Shown here in pieces: positions 1 to 7,182 of a stretch of DNA of 20,189 nt (the stretch's first letter is position 1; each line of letters opens with the position of its first letter). Below the pieces are notes generated by a model. The model was not told the DNA's origin and searched no databases. It saw only the letters and a program-made list of their open reading frames with translations. Source of the DNA: Tissierellia bacterium (GTDB lineage: Bacteria; Bacillota_A; Clostridia; Tissierellales; Peptoniphilaceae); assembly GCA_012513395.1 (NCBI GenBank), contig JAAZCH010000280.1:1-20189 (forward strand). Direction: 5' to 3'. Position numbers and translations under genes: made by a program.

Positions 1-57
1 TAATTAACAAGCAAAACAATTTCAAGTTTAGAAAATTCTAAAGATTAGATTTTTATT

Positions 58-63
58 TATAAT
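58..63 (+). promoter_or_regulatory. Possible -10 box for sdaAB
   Basis: TATAAT lies 37 nt before the sdaAB start codon, in a very AT-rich leader. No convincing -35 hexamer lies 16-18 nt upstream, so this is only a candidate. The ribosome binding site AAGAAAGG (about 82-89) is clear. Confidence 0.3.
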
Positions 64-99
64 AGATATTAAATTTTTACACAAGAAAGGATAAACACT

Positions 100-777
100 A
101 TGGCTAACATTGGAATATTTGACGTTTTAGGCCCAATTATGATTGGTCCATCATCTTCACATACAGCTGGTGCTGCTAGATTAGGTAAAATAGCAAGAAC
201 TATTGTTAACAAACCTATTAAAGATGTAACATTCTTACTTCATGGTTCTTTTAAAGAAACTTATAAAGGACATGGGACAGACCGTGCATTAGTTGCTGGT
301 ATCTTAGGAATGATGCCTGATGATGAAAGATTAAGAGATGCTCTTTTAATTGCTGAGAAAGAAGGATTAGAAGTACACTTCTTACCAGCAGATTTAGGAC
401 AAGTTCATCCTAATACAGTAAAAATCCTTATGACAGATTGTGATGATATTAATTGGGAAGTGCTTGGCTCATCTATCGGTGGTGGACTAGTTGAAATATA
501 CGAAATAAACGGAAATAAAGTTAAAATAACTGGAGAATATCCAACAATCATCACATGCCACGATGATATTCCTGGTACTGTATCAAAAGTTTCAACATTA
601 TTCTACGATAACGATATTAACATAGCTCATATGACTCTTGTAAGAAGTCAAAAAGGTAAAGATGCTACAATGACTTTCGAAGTAGATAACAATGTATCAG
701 AAGAATTAATAGCTGCAATCAAAGCAGTTGAAGGTGTAAACCGTGTTATTTTAATAAATTCTTTAGGAGGTAATTAA
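100..777 (+). CDS. sdaAB: L-serine dehydratase, iron-sulfur-dependent, beta subunit
   Basis: This is the small subunit of the oxygen-sensitive [4Fe-4S] L-serine ammonia-lyase, which converts L-serine to pyruvate and ammonia in the cytoplasm. The protein has 225 residues, normal for the split two-subunit form of Clostridia. The family motif GPSSSHTAGAARLGKIA is at residues 16-32. The C-terminal 75-80 residues (ITGEYPTIITCHDDIPGTVS onward) look like an ACT domain, a regulatory serine-binding fold. The start is supported by AAGAAAGG about 10 nt upstream. The stop is two bases before the sdaAA start, so the two are translationally coupled. Function is established for the family; no residue looks missing. 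Confidence 0.95.
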   Translation: MANIGIFDVLGPIMIGPSSSHTAGAARLGKIARTIVNKPIKDVTFLLHGSFKETYKGHGTDRALVAGILGMMPDDERLRDALLIAEKEGLEVHFLPADLGQVHPNTVKILMTDCDDINWEVLGSSIGGGLVEIYEINGNKVKITGEYPTIITCHDDIPGTVSKVSTLFYDNDINIAHMTLVRSQKGKDATMTFEVDNNVSEELIAAIKAVEGVNRVILINSLGGN

Positions 778-779
778 TA

Positions 780-1667
780 ATGAAAATTGCTAGATCAGGT
801 AAAGAACTTTTAGAAATCTGTGCTGCTGAACAAATTTCATTAAGTGAATATGCTATTCGTCAAGAAATGGAACTTAAAAATGTTTCTCGTGAAGATCTTT
901 TTGCTCAAATGAAAATAACTCTTGATGCAATGAAAGAATCAGCTACTGCTGGTAGAGAAAAGAAGGTTTACTCTTTAAGCGGGCTTATAGGGGGAGATGC
1001 TTACCGTCTTCAACAATACTGCAATACTGGAAACTCATTAATGGGTAACGGAATTGTTATGGCTATGGCTATGGCTATTTCTTCTTCAGAAGTAAATGGT
1101 GCTATGGGTAAAATAGTTGCTTGTCCAACAGCTGGATCTTGTGGGATTCTTCCTGCAGTAATTCTAACAACTGGGCACTTATTAAACAAAACTGATGATG
1201 AATTAATTCAAGGTTTATTTGCCGCTTCTGCCATTGGAATGATTATCGGAATGAACGCTACATTCTCAGGTGCTGAAGGTGGATGTCAAGCTGAATGTGG
1301 TTCTGCTGCTGCTATGGCTTCAGGTGCTGTAGTTGAACTTATGGGTGGAACACCAAAGATGAGTTTAGATGCCGCTGCTATCATCTTTAAAAATGTATTA
1401 GGATTAGTTTGTGACCCTGTTGCAGGTCTTGTTGAAATACCTTGTGCAAAGAGAAATGTCTCTGGTGCAATAAATGCTTTATGTACTGCTGATATGGTTA
1501 TGGCAGGTGTTGATTCAAAGATACCTTTTGATGATGCTGTTGCTGCTATGTACAAAGTTGGTACAGGCTTACCTGAAGAATTAAGAGAAACTGCTTTAGG
1601 TGGATGTGCTATTACACCAACTGGTAAAGCTCTTCAAGAAAAAGTTTTTGGTAAAAAAGAAAATTAG
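780..1667 (+). CDS. sdaAA: L-serine dehydratase, iron-sulfur-dependent, alpha subunit
   Basis: This is the catalytic large subunit, partner of SdaAB. At 295 residues it has the usual length for the split enzyme. Conserved cysteines are intact: C169 (GGCQAEC), C211 (LVCDP) and C222 (IPCAKRN). The 42- and 11-residue spacings match those of the three cluster ligands known in the one-chain enzymes. A further conserved Cys, C276 (GGCAITPTG), lies in the C-terminal tail that reaches the active site in the characterised enzyme. CPTAGSCGILPA at 115-126 is another family signature. The ribosome binding site, TTTAGGAGGTAATTA, lies in the last codons of sdaAB. A strong terminator follows directly, so the operon has just these two genes. 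Confidence 0.95.
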   Translation: MKIARSGKELLEICAAEQISLSEYAIRQEMELKNVSREDLFAQMKITLDAMKESATAGREKKVYSLSGLIGGDAYRLQQYCNTGNSLMGNGIVMAMAMAISSSEVNGAMGKIVACPTAGSCGILPAVILTTGHLLNKTDDELIQGLFAASAIGMIIGMNATFSGAEGGCQAECGSAAAMASGAVVELMGGTPKMSLDAAAIIFKNVLGLVCDPVAGLVEIPCAKRNVSGAINALCTADMVMAGVDSKIPFDDAVAAMYKVGTGLPEELRETALGGCAITPTGKALQEKVFGKKEN

Positions 1668-1676
1668 TAATAATTA

Positions 1677-1709
1677 AAAAGAAGCTTCCTTTCCACGGAA
1701 GCTTCTTTT
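1677..1709. terminator. Bidirectional intrinsic terminator between convergent genes
   Basis: There is a 13-bp perfect stem, AAAAGAAGCTTCC (1677-1689) with GGAAGCTTCTTTT (1697-1709), and a 7-nt loop. The stem carries a T run on both strands. It lies between sdaAA (+), ending at 1667, and the membrane-protein gene (-), ending at 1719, so it can serve both. Confidence 0.92.
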
Positions 1710-1718
1710 CAATAAATA

Positions 1719-2243
1719 TTACGCTAACAGTTCTTCTTTTCCTTTATAAATATTTACAAATTCAGATACTCCTTCTAATACCAGTTCTAAACCTAATATC
1801 ACTATATGTTCTGCTATCTTAGAAAATGGATCAAATATTAATATACTAGATAAAACAAATTCAATTATAGCTTTACTCATTGGAAAAATAAACTTTTCTT
1901 TCCTAGTAAAATAGTATAATCCTTCGTTTAAATAATTAGTTGCCTTATTTAAGCCTTCTAATCCCCAAAATACACCAACAATAAATAATGCATCACTTTG
2001 TCTTATAATTATTCCTATACCTATAGCAATAATAACTATTGCCCTTTCAAATTTTTTTCCTTCTAAAGTGGCATAATCCTTTGCTCTTATACCTTCTATG
2101 AGCATTATTATTCCTTTTATCAATAATATAGCTCCACAAAGGCTTGGAATCCATTTATAAATTTGCTGATGATTAACAATACATATAACTCCATTTAATA
2201 TAATTAATATTGCTGATATGTATGCCCCAATTCCTCTTTTCAT
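1719..2243 (-). CDS. DUF308 / HdeD-like membrane protein
   Basis: A 174-residue hydrophobic protein with about five or six predicted membrane segments, for example GAYISAILIILNGVICIV, AIVIIAIGIGIIIR and FVLSSILIF. The repeated short hydrophobic blocks separated by charged turns are typical of the DUF308 (HdeD-like) family of small integral membrane proteins. The biochemical role of the family is unknown in most bacteria. An upstream in-frame ATG at 2273 has no ribosome binding site. The ATG at 2243 follows AAAGGTGAGAGCT, so I chose it. It lies 55 nt downstream of the dihydrouridine synthase gene on the same strand with no clear terminator between, so the two may be co-transcribed. Confidence 0.75.
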   Translation of the reverse strand: MKRGIGAYISAILIILNGVICIVNHQQIYKWIPSLCGAILLIKGIIMLIEGIRAKDYATLEGKKFERAIVIIAIGIGIIIRQSDALFIVGVFWGLEGLNKATNYLNEGLYYFTRKEKFIFPMSKAIIEFVLSSILIFDPFSKIAEHIVILGLELVLEGVSEFVNIYKGKEELLA

Positions 2244-2298
2244 AGCTCTCACCTTTCCTTCTTCTTTTATCATTTAATATTTGCTATATATAATTCAA

Positions 2299-3270
2299 TT
2301 ATTTTATTAGAGAAAATCCTCTTTCATTATCTCCTGCAATATCAAGTTCATTAAATAGGCTCACTATTATCCCTTCATATTCTGCCGCACTTTTAGACTT
2401 TCTTATACGCTTAGCATACTTTTCACTGTCTTCAAAGCTATGAATCATATAAAACCAAAACTCTTTCATTTTATATAAAGCATTTTTATCACCAGAAAGA
2501 ACTTCTTTGTATCTAGCATATATTTCATCATGAAAAGCTCTTAGAGTATCCTTATGTACTATAGATTTTTCTTTTATTTCTCCTATAAGTCCTGGATTAG
2601 CCATAAGTCCTCTTCCTAGCATAACTGTATCAATACTTGGACATTCAGACTTAAATTTCTTAAAATCTTCCACTGAAAAAATATCACCATTATAAACTAA
2701 AGGGTTCTTGCTTAATTTTATTGCATCCTTAAAAACCTCCATATTAGGAGTATTTTTATAAAAGTCTTGTCTTATTCTTGGATGAATTATTAGCTCTTCT
2801 AACGGATACTTATTAAATATTTTAATAAGCTCATAAAATTCATTTGGTGAATCTTTACCTATTCTTGTTTTTAACGATATTTTGCAATTTGCTCTTGAAA
2901 ATATCTCTTCTAAAAACATATCTAATTCTTCTCTTTTTGCTAAAAATCCTGACCCCTTAAACTTAGAAACCACAGTTCCTGATGGACATCCTAAGTTTAA
3001 ATTTATTTCATCATAGCCAAATTCATTTAGCTTTTCTGTTGTACTTAAAAAATATTCTACATTATTAGTAAGTATTTGTGGAATTACCTTCATATTTTTA
3101 TTATGTTCAGATTTTATATCATTTAATTCCTTTGATGTAAAACAATAATTCATTGTTGGTACTATAAAAGGCGTAAAATATTTATCTATTTCTTGTCCAA
3201 AAAACTTATTATATGCATTTCTATATATGTATCCTGTAACACCCTCTAGCGGTGCAAAATAAAATTTCAT
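2299..3270 (-). CDS. tRNA-dihydrouridine synthase family protein
   Basis: A 323-residue FMN-dependent TIM-barrel oxidoreductase that would reduce uridine to dihydrouridine in tRNA using NADPH. The N-terminus FAPLEGVTGYIYRNAY is the usual Dus opening. NLNLGCPSGTVVSKFKGSGF (90-109) contains the catalytic Cys at 95 and the conserved Lys at 103. Later barrel motifs LKTRIG, HPR, YNGDI and VMLGRGLMANPGL are in order. The start at 3270 is preferred over 3285 because GAGGAG overlaps the upstream ATG and is correctly spaced (TTATAGG) to this one. The tRNA position modified cannot be read from the sequence. The paralog class is uncertain, so I give no symbol. Confidence 0.9.
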   Translation of the reverse strand: MKFYFAPLEGVTGYIYRNAYNKFFGQEIDKYFTPFIVPTMNYCFTSKELNDIKSEHNKNMKVIPQILTNNVEYFLSTTEKLNEFGYDEINLNLGCPSGTVVSKFKGSGFLAKREELDMFLEEIFSRANCKISLKTRIGKDSPNEFYELIKIFNKYPLEELIIHPRIRQDFYKNTPNMEVFKDAIKLSKNPLVYNGDIFSVEDFKKFKSECPSIDTVMLGRGLMANPGLIGEIKEKSIVHKDTLRAFHDEIYARYKEVLSGDKNALYKMKEFWFYMIHSFEDSEKYAKRIRKSKSAAEYEGIIVSLFNELDIAGDNERGFSLIK

Positions 3271-3394
3271 CCTATAACTCCTCATTTCAAGTATTTTACT
3301 AACTTTTTCACTTCATTTGTTTAAATATATTTTATACATTAAACATATTTTTGTATAGTAATTTAAAGATTATCTTATCATTAATGAAAATAAA

Positions 3395-3420
3395 AAATGA
3401 CACAAATTATAGTGTCATTT
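3395..3420 (-). terminator. Intrinsic terminator of the PHP gene
   Basis: A 9-bp stem, AAATGACAC (3395-3403) with GTGTCATTT (3412-3420), and an 8-nt loop. On the minus strand the stem is followed by further T residues. It lies about 20 nt after the stop of the PHP-domain gene. Confidence 0.8.
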
Positions 3421-3438
3421 AAAAAAACTACTCAATGC

Positions 3439-4227
3439 TTATCGAAGCAAAATATATTTTTCCATTTCTCTGATATACTTTCCTAAATCACTAGGATTAT
3501 GAGCATCGGAAGCTGTATAAATTACCACACCTTCTTTCCTCATAGCTTCTAGCATATCATAATTCATTCCTAATGGCATATTTCCATAATTAATGGCAAG
3601 TCCACTACTTTCTTCTATATACATATTACTAGCATTAATCTGCTTTGCTAATTCAACATACATTGGATAAAATCCTCCTGGTGGAAAAGCCCCAAAACAT
3701 TGCAATGCATTTGGATGTGCCAATCCATCAAACAACTTAGATTTTGCTAAATCAGTCAACAATTCAAAGTAACGTGTATATACCTTATTCATATCATAAT
3801 CTTCACATTTCCATCTTTGCATTTTATCACCAAAGGACCATCCATCAATAAAATGAACTGCACCTACCATAAAATCCAATGGAAGCCTTTCCTTCCATAC
3901 TTTTATTTGTTCTTCATGCTCTGGTGAATAACATACTTCAAGACCAAATTTCATTTTTATTGGAAACTTATATTTTTTCATTTCTTCTACAAATTTAAGA
4001 TATGATTTAATACTACGTGCTTTTTTAACTTTATTTCCATACCAATTATTTTGATATGCATTATAATTCTTCATTTCATCATATAAAAAATAAAATTCCT
4101 TAAAAACATAGGTATGCTCTAAAAAATATACCTCTTTAATTTTTCTTTCAATGGCCTTGTTGACAAATTCATCTAGCCACTCCTTTGTATATGGCCCTTT
4201 TTCTAAATGTACATGCACATCGATCAT
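3439..4227 (-). CDS. PHP-domain phosphoesterase, histidinol-phosphatase-like
   Basis: A 262-residue protein of the PHP superfamily, metal-dependent phosphoesterases including HisJ-type histidinol phosphatase. All usual metal-binding motifs are present in order: HVH (H5, H7), EHTY (H38), FGLEV (E97), GAVH (H125), LAHP (H171) and SDAH (D241, H243). The start is fixed by AAAGGGGAGAAAAAG directly upstream. No histidine-biosynthesis gene is adjacent, so the substrate may be histidinol phosphate or another small phosphomonoester; I cannot tell which. It is a single-gene unit, with a terminator downstream and a long AT-rich leader upstream. Confidence 0.85.
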   Translation of the reverse strand: MIDVHVHLEKGPYTKEWLDEFVNKAIERKIKEVYFLEHTYVFKEFYFLYDEMKNYNAYQNNWYGNKVKKARSIKSYLKFVEEMKKYKFPIKMKFGLEVCYSPEHEEQIKVWKERLPLDFMVGAVHFIDGWSFGDKMQRWKCEDYDMNKVYTRYFELLTDLAKSKLFDGLAHPNALQCFGAFPPGGFYPMYVELAKQINASNMYIEESSGLAINYGNMPLGMNYDMLEAMRKEGVVIYTASDAHNPSDLGKYIREMEKYILLR

Positions 4228-4473
4228 CTTTTTCTCCCCTTTAAAATTATTAAGCCTATACTAAATTTTATAATTTTTAAGTATTTTTATTACTTTCCTT
4301 ATTGCTTCAAAATTATAGCTAACTATTATCATATTACTTACTATTTTTTTCTATGAATATTTATTAATTCAAACTTTCCTTATAATGTAAGTTCAAATAT
4401 TATTATATGCTCTATTATCTTAAAAAATGAATGAAATATTAATATAATAGTCTGTAATATTATCATCATCAAA
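4228..4473. other. AT-rich intergenic region, no gene seen
   Basis: About 250 bases of extremely AT-rich DNA separate the PHP gene from the broken aldo/keto reductase gene. I see no ORF with a ribosome binding site. It should hold the PHP promoter (- strand), but I could not choose one set of hexamers. The word ACTTTCCTTAT occurs twice, at 4292-4302 and 4373-4383. Confidence 0.6.
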
Positions 4474-4504
4474 AAAACATCTACCTAATTTAGATAAATG
4501 TTTT
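4474..4504 (-). terminator. Intrinsic terminator of the aldo/keto reductase remnant
   Basis: On the minus strand a 12-bp stem with two G-U pairs (AAAACATTTATC with GGTAGATGTTTT) surrounds a 7-nt loop and runs into more T residues. It follows the reductase stop by about 10 nt. Confidence 0.8.
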
Positions 4505-4514
4505 CACTGATTAA

Positions 4515-4923
4515 CTAGTATTTAAGATATGTTGTATTATCTGGTACTCCTGACACTGATACACTATCACTTTCATTAAGAGAATTGATAATTTTCATAT
4601 CTTCATTGGAAATTTCAAAGTCAAATATATTTAAGTTTTCTTTTATTCTTTCCTTATTTGATGATTTTGGTATTGGAATAACTCCTCTTTGTACATGCCA
4701 TCTTAAAATTATTTGAGCTATTGTTTTCTTATATTTCTCTGACAGGCCTATAATTAACTCATTGGAAAATACTCTTCCTCTCATTATAGGACTCCAAGCT
4801 ACTAGCTGTATATTATTCTTTTGACAATACTGAAGCATTTCTTCTTTAGCACTTAATGGATGTATTTCTATCTGATTTACCATCGGCATTATTTGTGCAG
4901 TTTTCTTAAGCTCCTCTAAGTGG
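4515..4923 (-). pseudogene. Aldo/keto reductase, C-terminal half, truncated by IS3 element
   Basis: The remnant encodes about 135 residues, the C-terminal half of a 275-280-residue NADPH-dependent aldo/keto reductase. Recognisable pieces are HLEELKKTAQIMPMVNQIEI, the hydrophobic strand LVAWSPIMRG, RWHVQRGVIPIPKSS (cofactor-binding Lys and the family IPKS signature) and the tail SGVPDNTTYLKY. The open frame runs upstream past the first Met (4889) to HHLEEL and stops at a TAA inside the IS end. The N-terminal half, with the catalytic Asp, Tyr and Lys, is therefore gone. No ribosome binding site precedes the internal ATGs. I infer it is inactive. Confidence 0.88.
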
Positions 4924-4959
4924 TGTTAGTATAAAGTAGTGGACACATTAAGTCGAACT
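4924..4959 (+). repeat. Left inverted repeat of the IS3 element
   Basis: The sequence starts TGTTAGTATAAAG and contains GGACACATTAAGTCGAACT. The latter pairs with the right end (AGACACAAAAAGTCAAACT on the opposite strand). The inner part of the repeat is much better conserved than the tip. Confidence 0.7.
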
Positions 4960-4998
4960 AAGTAAAATAATATTTAGTTAAGAAAGGATGTGTCCATT

Positions 4999-5292
4999 AT
5001 GGGAAAGGGCAGAAGATATGATCAAGAATATAAGGATATGATAGTAGACTTATTTAAGTCAGGAATGAGCTTAGCAGAGCTAAGTAGCGAATATGGCATT
5101 GCAAAATCAACAATCAACGGCTGGATTAAAGATGTAAAAGAAATTAAAGTAGATGAGAATGAAGTTATGACATTAAAAGAAGTTAAAGAATTAAAAAAAG
5201 AAATGGCAAGAATTAAAGAGGAAAATGAAATATTACACCAAAGGCGGGCTTTAGCCAAAAAAGCTATGGCCATATTTGCAACAAGAAATTAG
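4999..5292 (+). CDS. IS3-family transposase OrfA (helix-turn-helix protein)
   Basis: A 97-residue DNA-binding subunit of the IS3-type transposase. RRYDQEYKDMIVDLFKSGMS and LAELSSEYGIAKSTINGWIK form the usual helix-turn-helix that binds the IS ends. The Lys/Glu-rich stretch ELKKEMARIKEENEILHQRR matches the leucine-zipper-like dimerisation helix. The ATG at 4999 follows AAAGGATGTGTCCATT; a GTG three codons earlier (4990) is possible but too close to the AAAGGA. The ORF ends at a TAG at 5290. A run of six A (5257-5262) shortly before the stop is the likely site of -1 slippage into orfB. Confidence 0.9.
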   Translation: MGKGRRYDQEYKDMIVDLFKSGMSLAELSSEYGIAKSTINGWIKDVKEIKVDENEVMTLKEVKELKKEMARIKEENEILHQRRALAKKAMAIFATRN

Positions 5293-5345
5293 ACAAAGTA
5301 ATAGAATTTATAGATTCTAATAAAAGCAACCATGATATCAAGACT

Positions 5346-6167
5346 ATGTGTACCGTTCTAGGCGTAGCCAGGAGTACATATTATAAATTTTTTGATAAAA
5401 CTAAATCAGCAAGACAATTAGAAAATGAGGAATTAAAAGCAGCTATTAGTAGAATATACAAAGCTAATAAAGGAATATATGGAGCTCCGAGGATTCATCA
5501 TATACTTGTTACAGAAGGCTTTAATGTATCTTTGAAGAGAGTTCAAAGAAAAATGATTGAACTTGGCCTTTGTGCAGTGACTGTAAAAAAATACAAGCCT
5601 CATTCTAATAAGAAAGTAGCAGAAGGGTTAGAAAACGTTTTAAAGAGAAATTTCTCAACTACTTCTATTAATGAAAAATGGGTAGGAGATATTACATATA
5701 TTCATACTATCAAAGATGGTTGGTGCTATTTAGCTTCAGTTCTTGACTTGCATTCTAAAAAAATAATTGGCTATGCTTTTGGTAAAAGAATGACAAATAA
5801 TTTAGTTATTAAAGCTTTAAAAAATGCTTATTACAGCCAGAATCCTGATAAAAATAAACCTTTAATATTCCATTCAGACTTAGGATCTCAATACACAAGT
5901 AATGATTTAAAAGAACTATGTAAAGAATTTAATATTATACAATCATTTAGCAAAAAAGGTTGTCCGTATGACAATGCTTGCATTGAATCTTTTCATTCTT
6001 CAATAAAGAAGGAAGAAATCTATAGAAATACATATCGTACCTTCGAAGAAGCTAATGTAGCTATATTTAAATATATTGAAGGTTGGTATAACAGAAAAAG
6101 GCTACACTCTTCTATTAATTACATGACTCCAGATCAATGTGAATTACTAGCTAGAAGTGCAGCATAA
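5346..6167 (+). CDS. IS3-family transposase OrfB (DDE integrase)
   Basis: The catalytic subunit: rve/DDE integrase core of 273 residues from the first ATG. The frame is open back to 5229, overlapping orfA by about 60 nt in the -1 frame. The region before the ATG (KLDKVIEFIDSNKSNHDIK) looks like genuine protein, so the active form is probably an OrfAB frameshift fusion. The N-terminal part carries the HTH_21 segment (RIYKANKGIYGAPRIHHIL). The DDE triad is visible: D in WVGDITYIH, D in FHSDLGSQYTS, and E in PYDNACIESFHSSIKKE with the usual spacing. No internal stop is seen, so the element may still be active. Confidence 0.93.
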   Translation: MCTVLGVARSTYYKFFDKTKSARQLENEELKAAISRIYKANKGIYGAPRIHHILVTEGFNVSLKRVQRKMIELGLCAVTVKKYKPHSNKKVAEGLENVLKRNFSTTSINEKWVGDITYIHTIKDGWCYLASVLDLHSKKIIGYAFGKRMTNNLVIKALKNAYYSQNPDKNKPLIFHSDLGSQYTSNDLKELCKEFNIIQSFSKKGCPYDNACIESFHSSIKKEEIYRNTYRTFEEANVAIFKYIEGWYNRKRLHSSINYMTPDQCELLARSAA

Positions 6168-6201
6168 AAAAGTTTGACTTTTTGTGTCTAAAATATTGAC
6201 A
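6167..6201 (-). repeat. Right inverted repeat of the IS3 element
   Basis: Read on the minus strand from 6201: TGTCAATATTTTAGACACA then AAAAGTCAAACT, matching the inner part of the left end. It begins directly at the orfB stop codon. It also supplies the stop codon (TAG at 6188-6190) of the interrupted response regulator. Confidence 0.68.
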
Positions 6202-6598
6202 TAAGACCAAAATCCTGCTTTATCAAATTCAGATATTGCATGGCTTTTAAGAGTACCGACTCCAACTTCTCTGCTGTTATCGGCTTAGATATATAATCAA
6301 ATGTAATGACCGCAAACACATCCATAACATACTTCGTGTAACTTGTAAGAAACACAAAAAGAGCCTTTGCATCTTTTTCCCTGATTTTCTTTGCAAGTTC
6401 CAATCCATTAAGCTGTGGCATTTCAATATCAAAAATATATAGATGATATGTTTCGTCGTGTAATGTACAGTATGTCAGTAATTCTTCCCCACTAAAATAC
6501 ACATCATATTCAATCGGATATTGGCACAGCTTATCAAAAGCACTTTCTAACATTTCAATATCAGTTCTGCTGTCATCACATATAGCAATTTTCAACAT
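6188..6598 (-). pseudogene. LytTR/AgrA-type response regulator, receiver domain only, truncated by IS3
   Basis: A 136-residue remnant. The receiver domain is complete: acidic pair D8/D9 (ICDDS), phospho-acceptor D57 (YIFDIEMP), T85 (FLTSY) and K105 (ISKPI). The linker that follows (YLNLIKQDF) normally leads into a LytTR DNA-binding domain in AgrA/ComE-like regulators, but here the frame enters the IS end and stops within a few codons. The output domain is lost. The start at 6598 follows AAGGAGGAATTGTT; the longer frame to 6646 has no such signal. No sensor kinase gene is in the window. It may still be translated as a stand-alone phosphate-accepting domain, but regulatory function is unlikely. 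Confidence 0.85.
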
Positions 6599-6642
6599 AA
6601 CAATTCCTCCTTCACATTCTAAGAAGCAGGAATAACCACATC

Positions 6643-6978
6643 TCACTTAATCAATTTAGACACATATGCAAGCACACGGTCAAAAAACAAATCTCTTTGT
6701 TCTTTACTACTGTTTGCAACATAATACTCCAGATTAAACTCCATTGCATTACTGCTAACACCAGTTATCAGATATGTAGGATCGATACCATAGATTCGAT
6801 AAAGGATCAATATCTTATCTACGGAAAGACCTGTCGAACCAGCCTCGAACTTACGATAATGCTCTACTGTAACCCCAAGCACTTCAGCAATTTCTACTTT
6901 ATCAATATTCATGTTTCTTCTTGCTTCTCTTAGTCTTTTACCAATCTGTATATTGGTATCTTTTCTGTCTGTATCCAT
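6643..6978 (-). CDS. XRE-family helix-turn-helix transcriptional regulator
   Basis: A 111-residue protein with one Cro/CI-type HTH domain at about residues 12-66 (IGKRLREARRNMNIDKVEIA, then EHYRKFEAGSTGLSVDKILI). A short C-terminal helix (SKEQRDLFFDRVLAYVSKLI) probably aids dimerisation. GAAAAGAGGCG lies just upstream of the ATG, and TATAAT occurs further up (about 6997-7002 on this strand) as a possible -10. It precedes the response-regulator gene by 44 nt on the same strand, so the two probably formed one unit. Such small repressors are common near LytTR systems and in mobile elements; the target is unknown. Confidence 0.82.
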   Translation of the reverse strand: MDTDRKDTNIQIGKRLREARRNMNIDKVEIAEVLGVTVEHYRKFEAGSTGLSVDKILILYRIYGIDPTYLITGVSSNAMEFNLEYYVANSSKEQRDLFFDRVLAYVSKLIK

Positions 6979-7105
6979 GATTTACGCCTCTTTTCATTAT
7001 AAATCATATCAATGGATAGCCTTATGTCATAGTCCAGAAAACAACCCAATGCACATCATTTTCTGCTCGCTTATTGGTCAACTTATGATTTCTTTCTGAA
7101 AAGCA

Positions 7106-7140
7106 GAAAACGAATGGCACATTAGATGCCATCCGTTTTC
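7106..7140 (-). terminator. Intrinsic terminator of the lac-gal operon
   Basis: On the minus strand GAAAACGGATGGCA pairs with TGCCATTCGTTTTC (14 bp with one G-U pair) around a 7-nt loop, followed by TGCTTTT. It lies 43 nt after the mgsA stop and separates the operon from the XRE gene. Confidence 0.78.
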
Positions 7141-7182
7141 AGAACTTTATATCATTTCAATTTTTATTAGAATGATACTCCT

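Larger units (their letters stand above)
4924..6201 (+). mobile_element. IS3-family insertion sequence
   Basis: An element of about 1.28 kb with the two-ORF arrangement of the IS3 family: orfA with a helix-turn-helix, and orfB with a DDE integrase core in the -1 frame. Its ends are imperfect inverted repeats. The left end, from TGTTAGTATAAAG, has GGACACATTAAGTCGAACT at about 4941-4959. The right end, read inward from 6201, is TGTCAATATTTTAGACACA followed by AAAAGTCAAACT. The exact tips are uncertain by a few bases because the best alignment needs a 5-nt gap. The flanking bases (AAGTGG left, TAAGAC right) show no short target duplication. Both ends sit inside truncated, unrelated genes. Confidence 0.88.

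Noticed and set aside
1286..1555. Minus-strand open frame inside sdaAA
   Set aside because: It is a shadow of the coding strand, with no ribosome binding site and low-complexity Ala/Ser composition.
7059..7110. Inverted repeat TTTTCTGCT/AGCAGAAAA, considered as an antiterminator of the mgsA terminator
   Set aside because: On the minus strand the competing arm is transcribed after the terminator, so it cannot prevent termination during synthesis. Probably coincidental.
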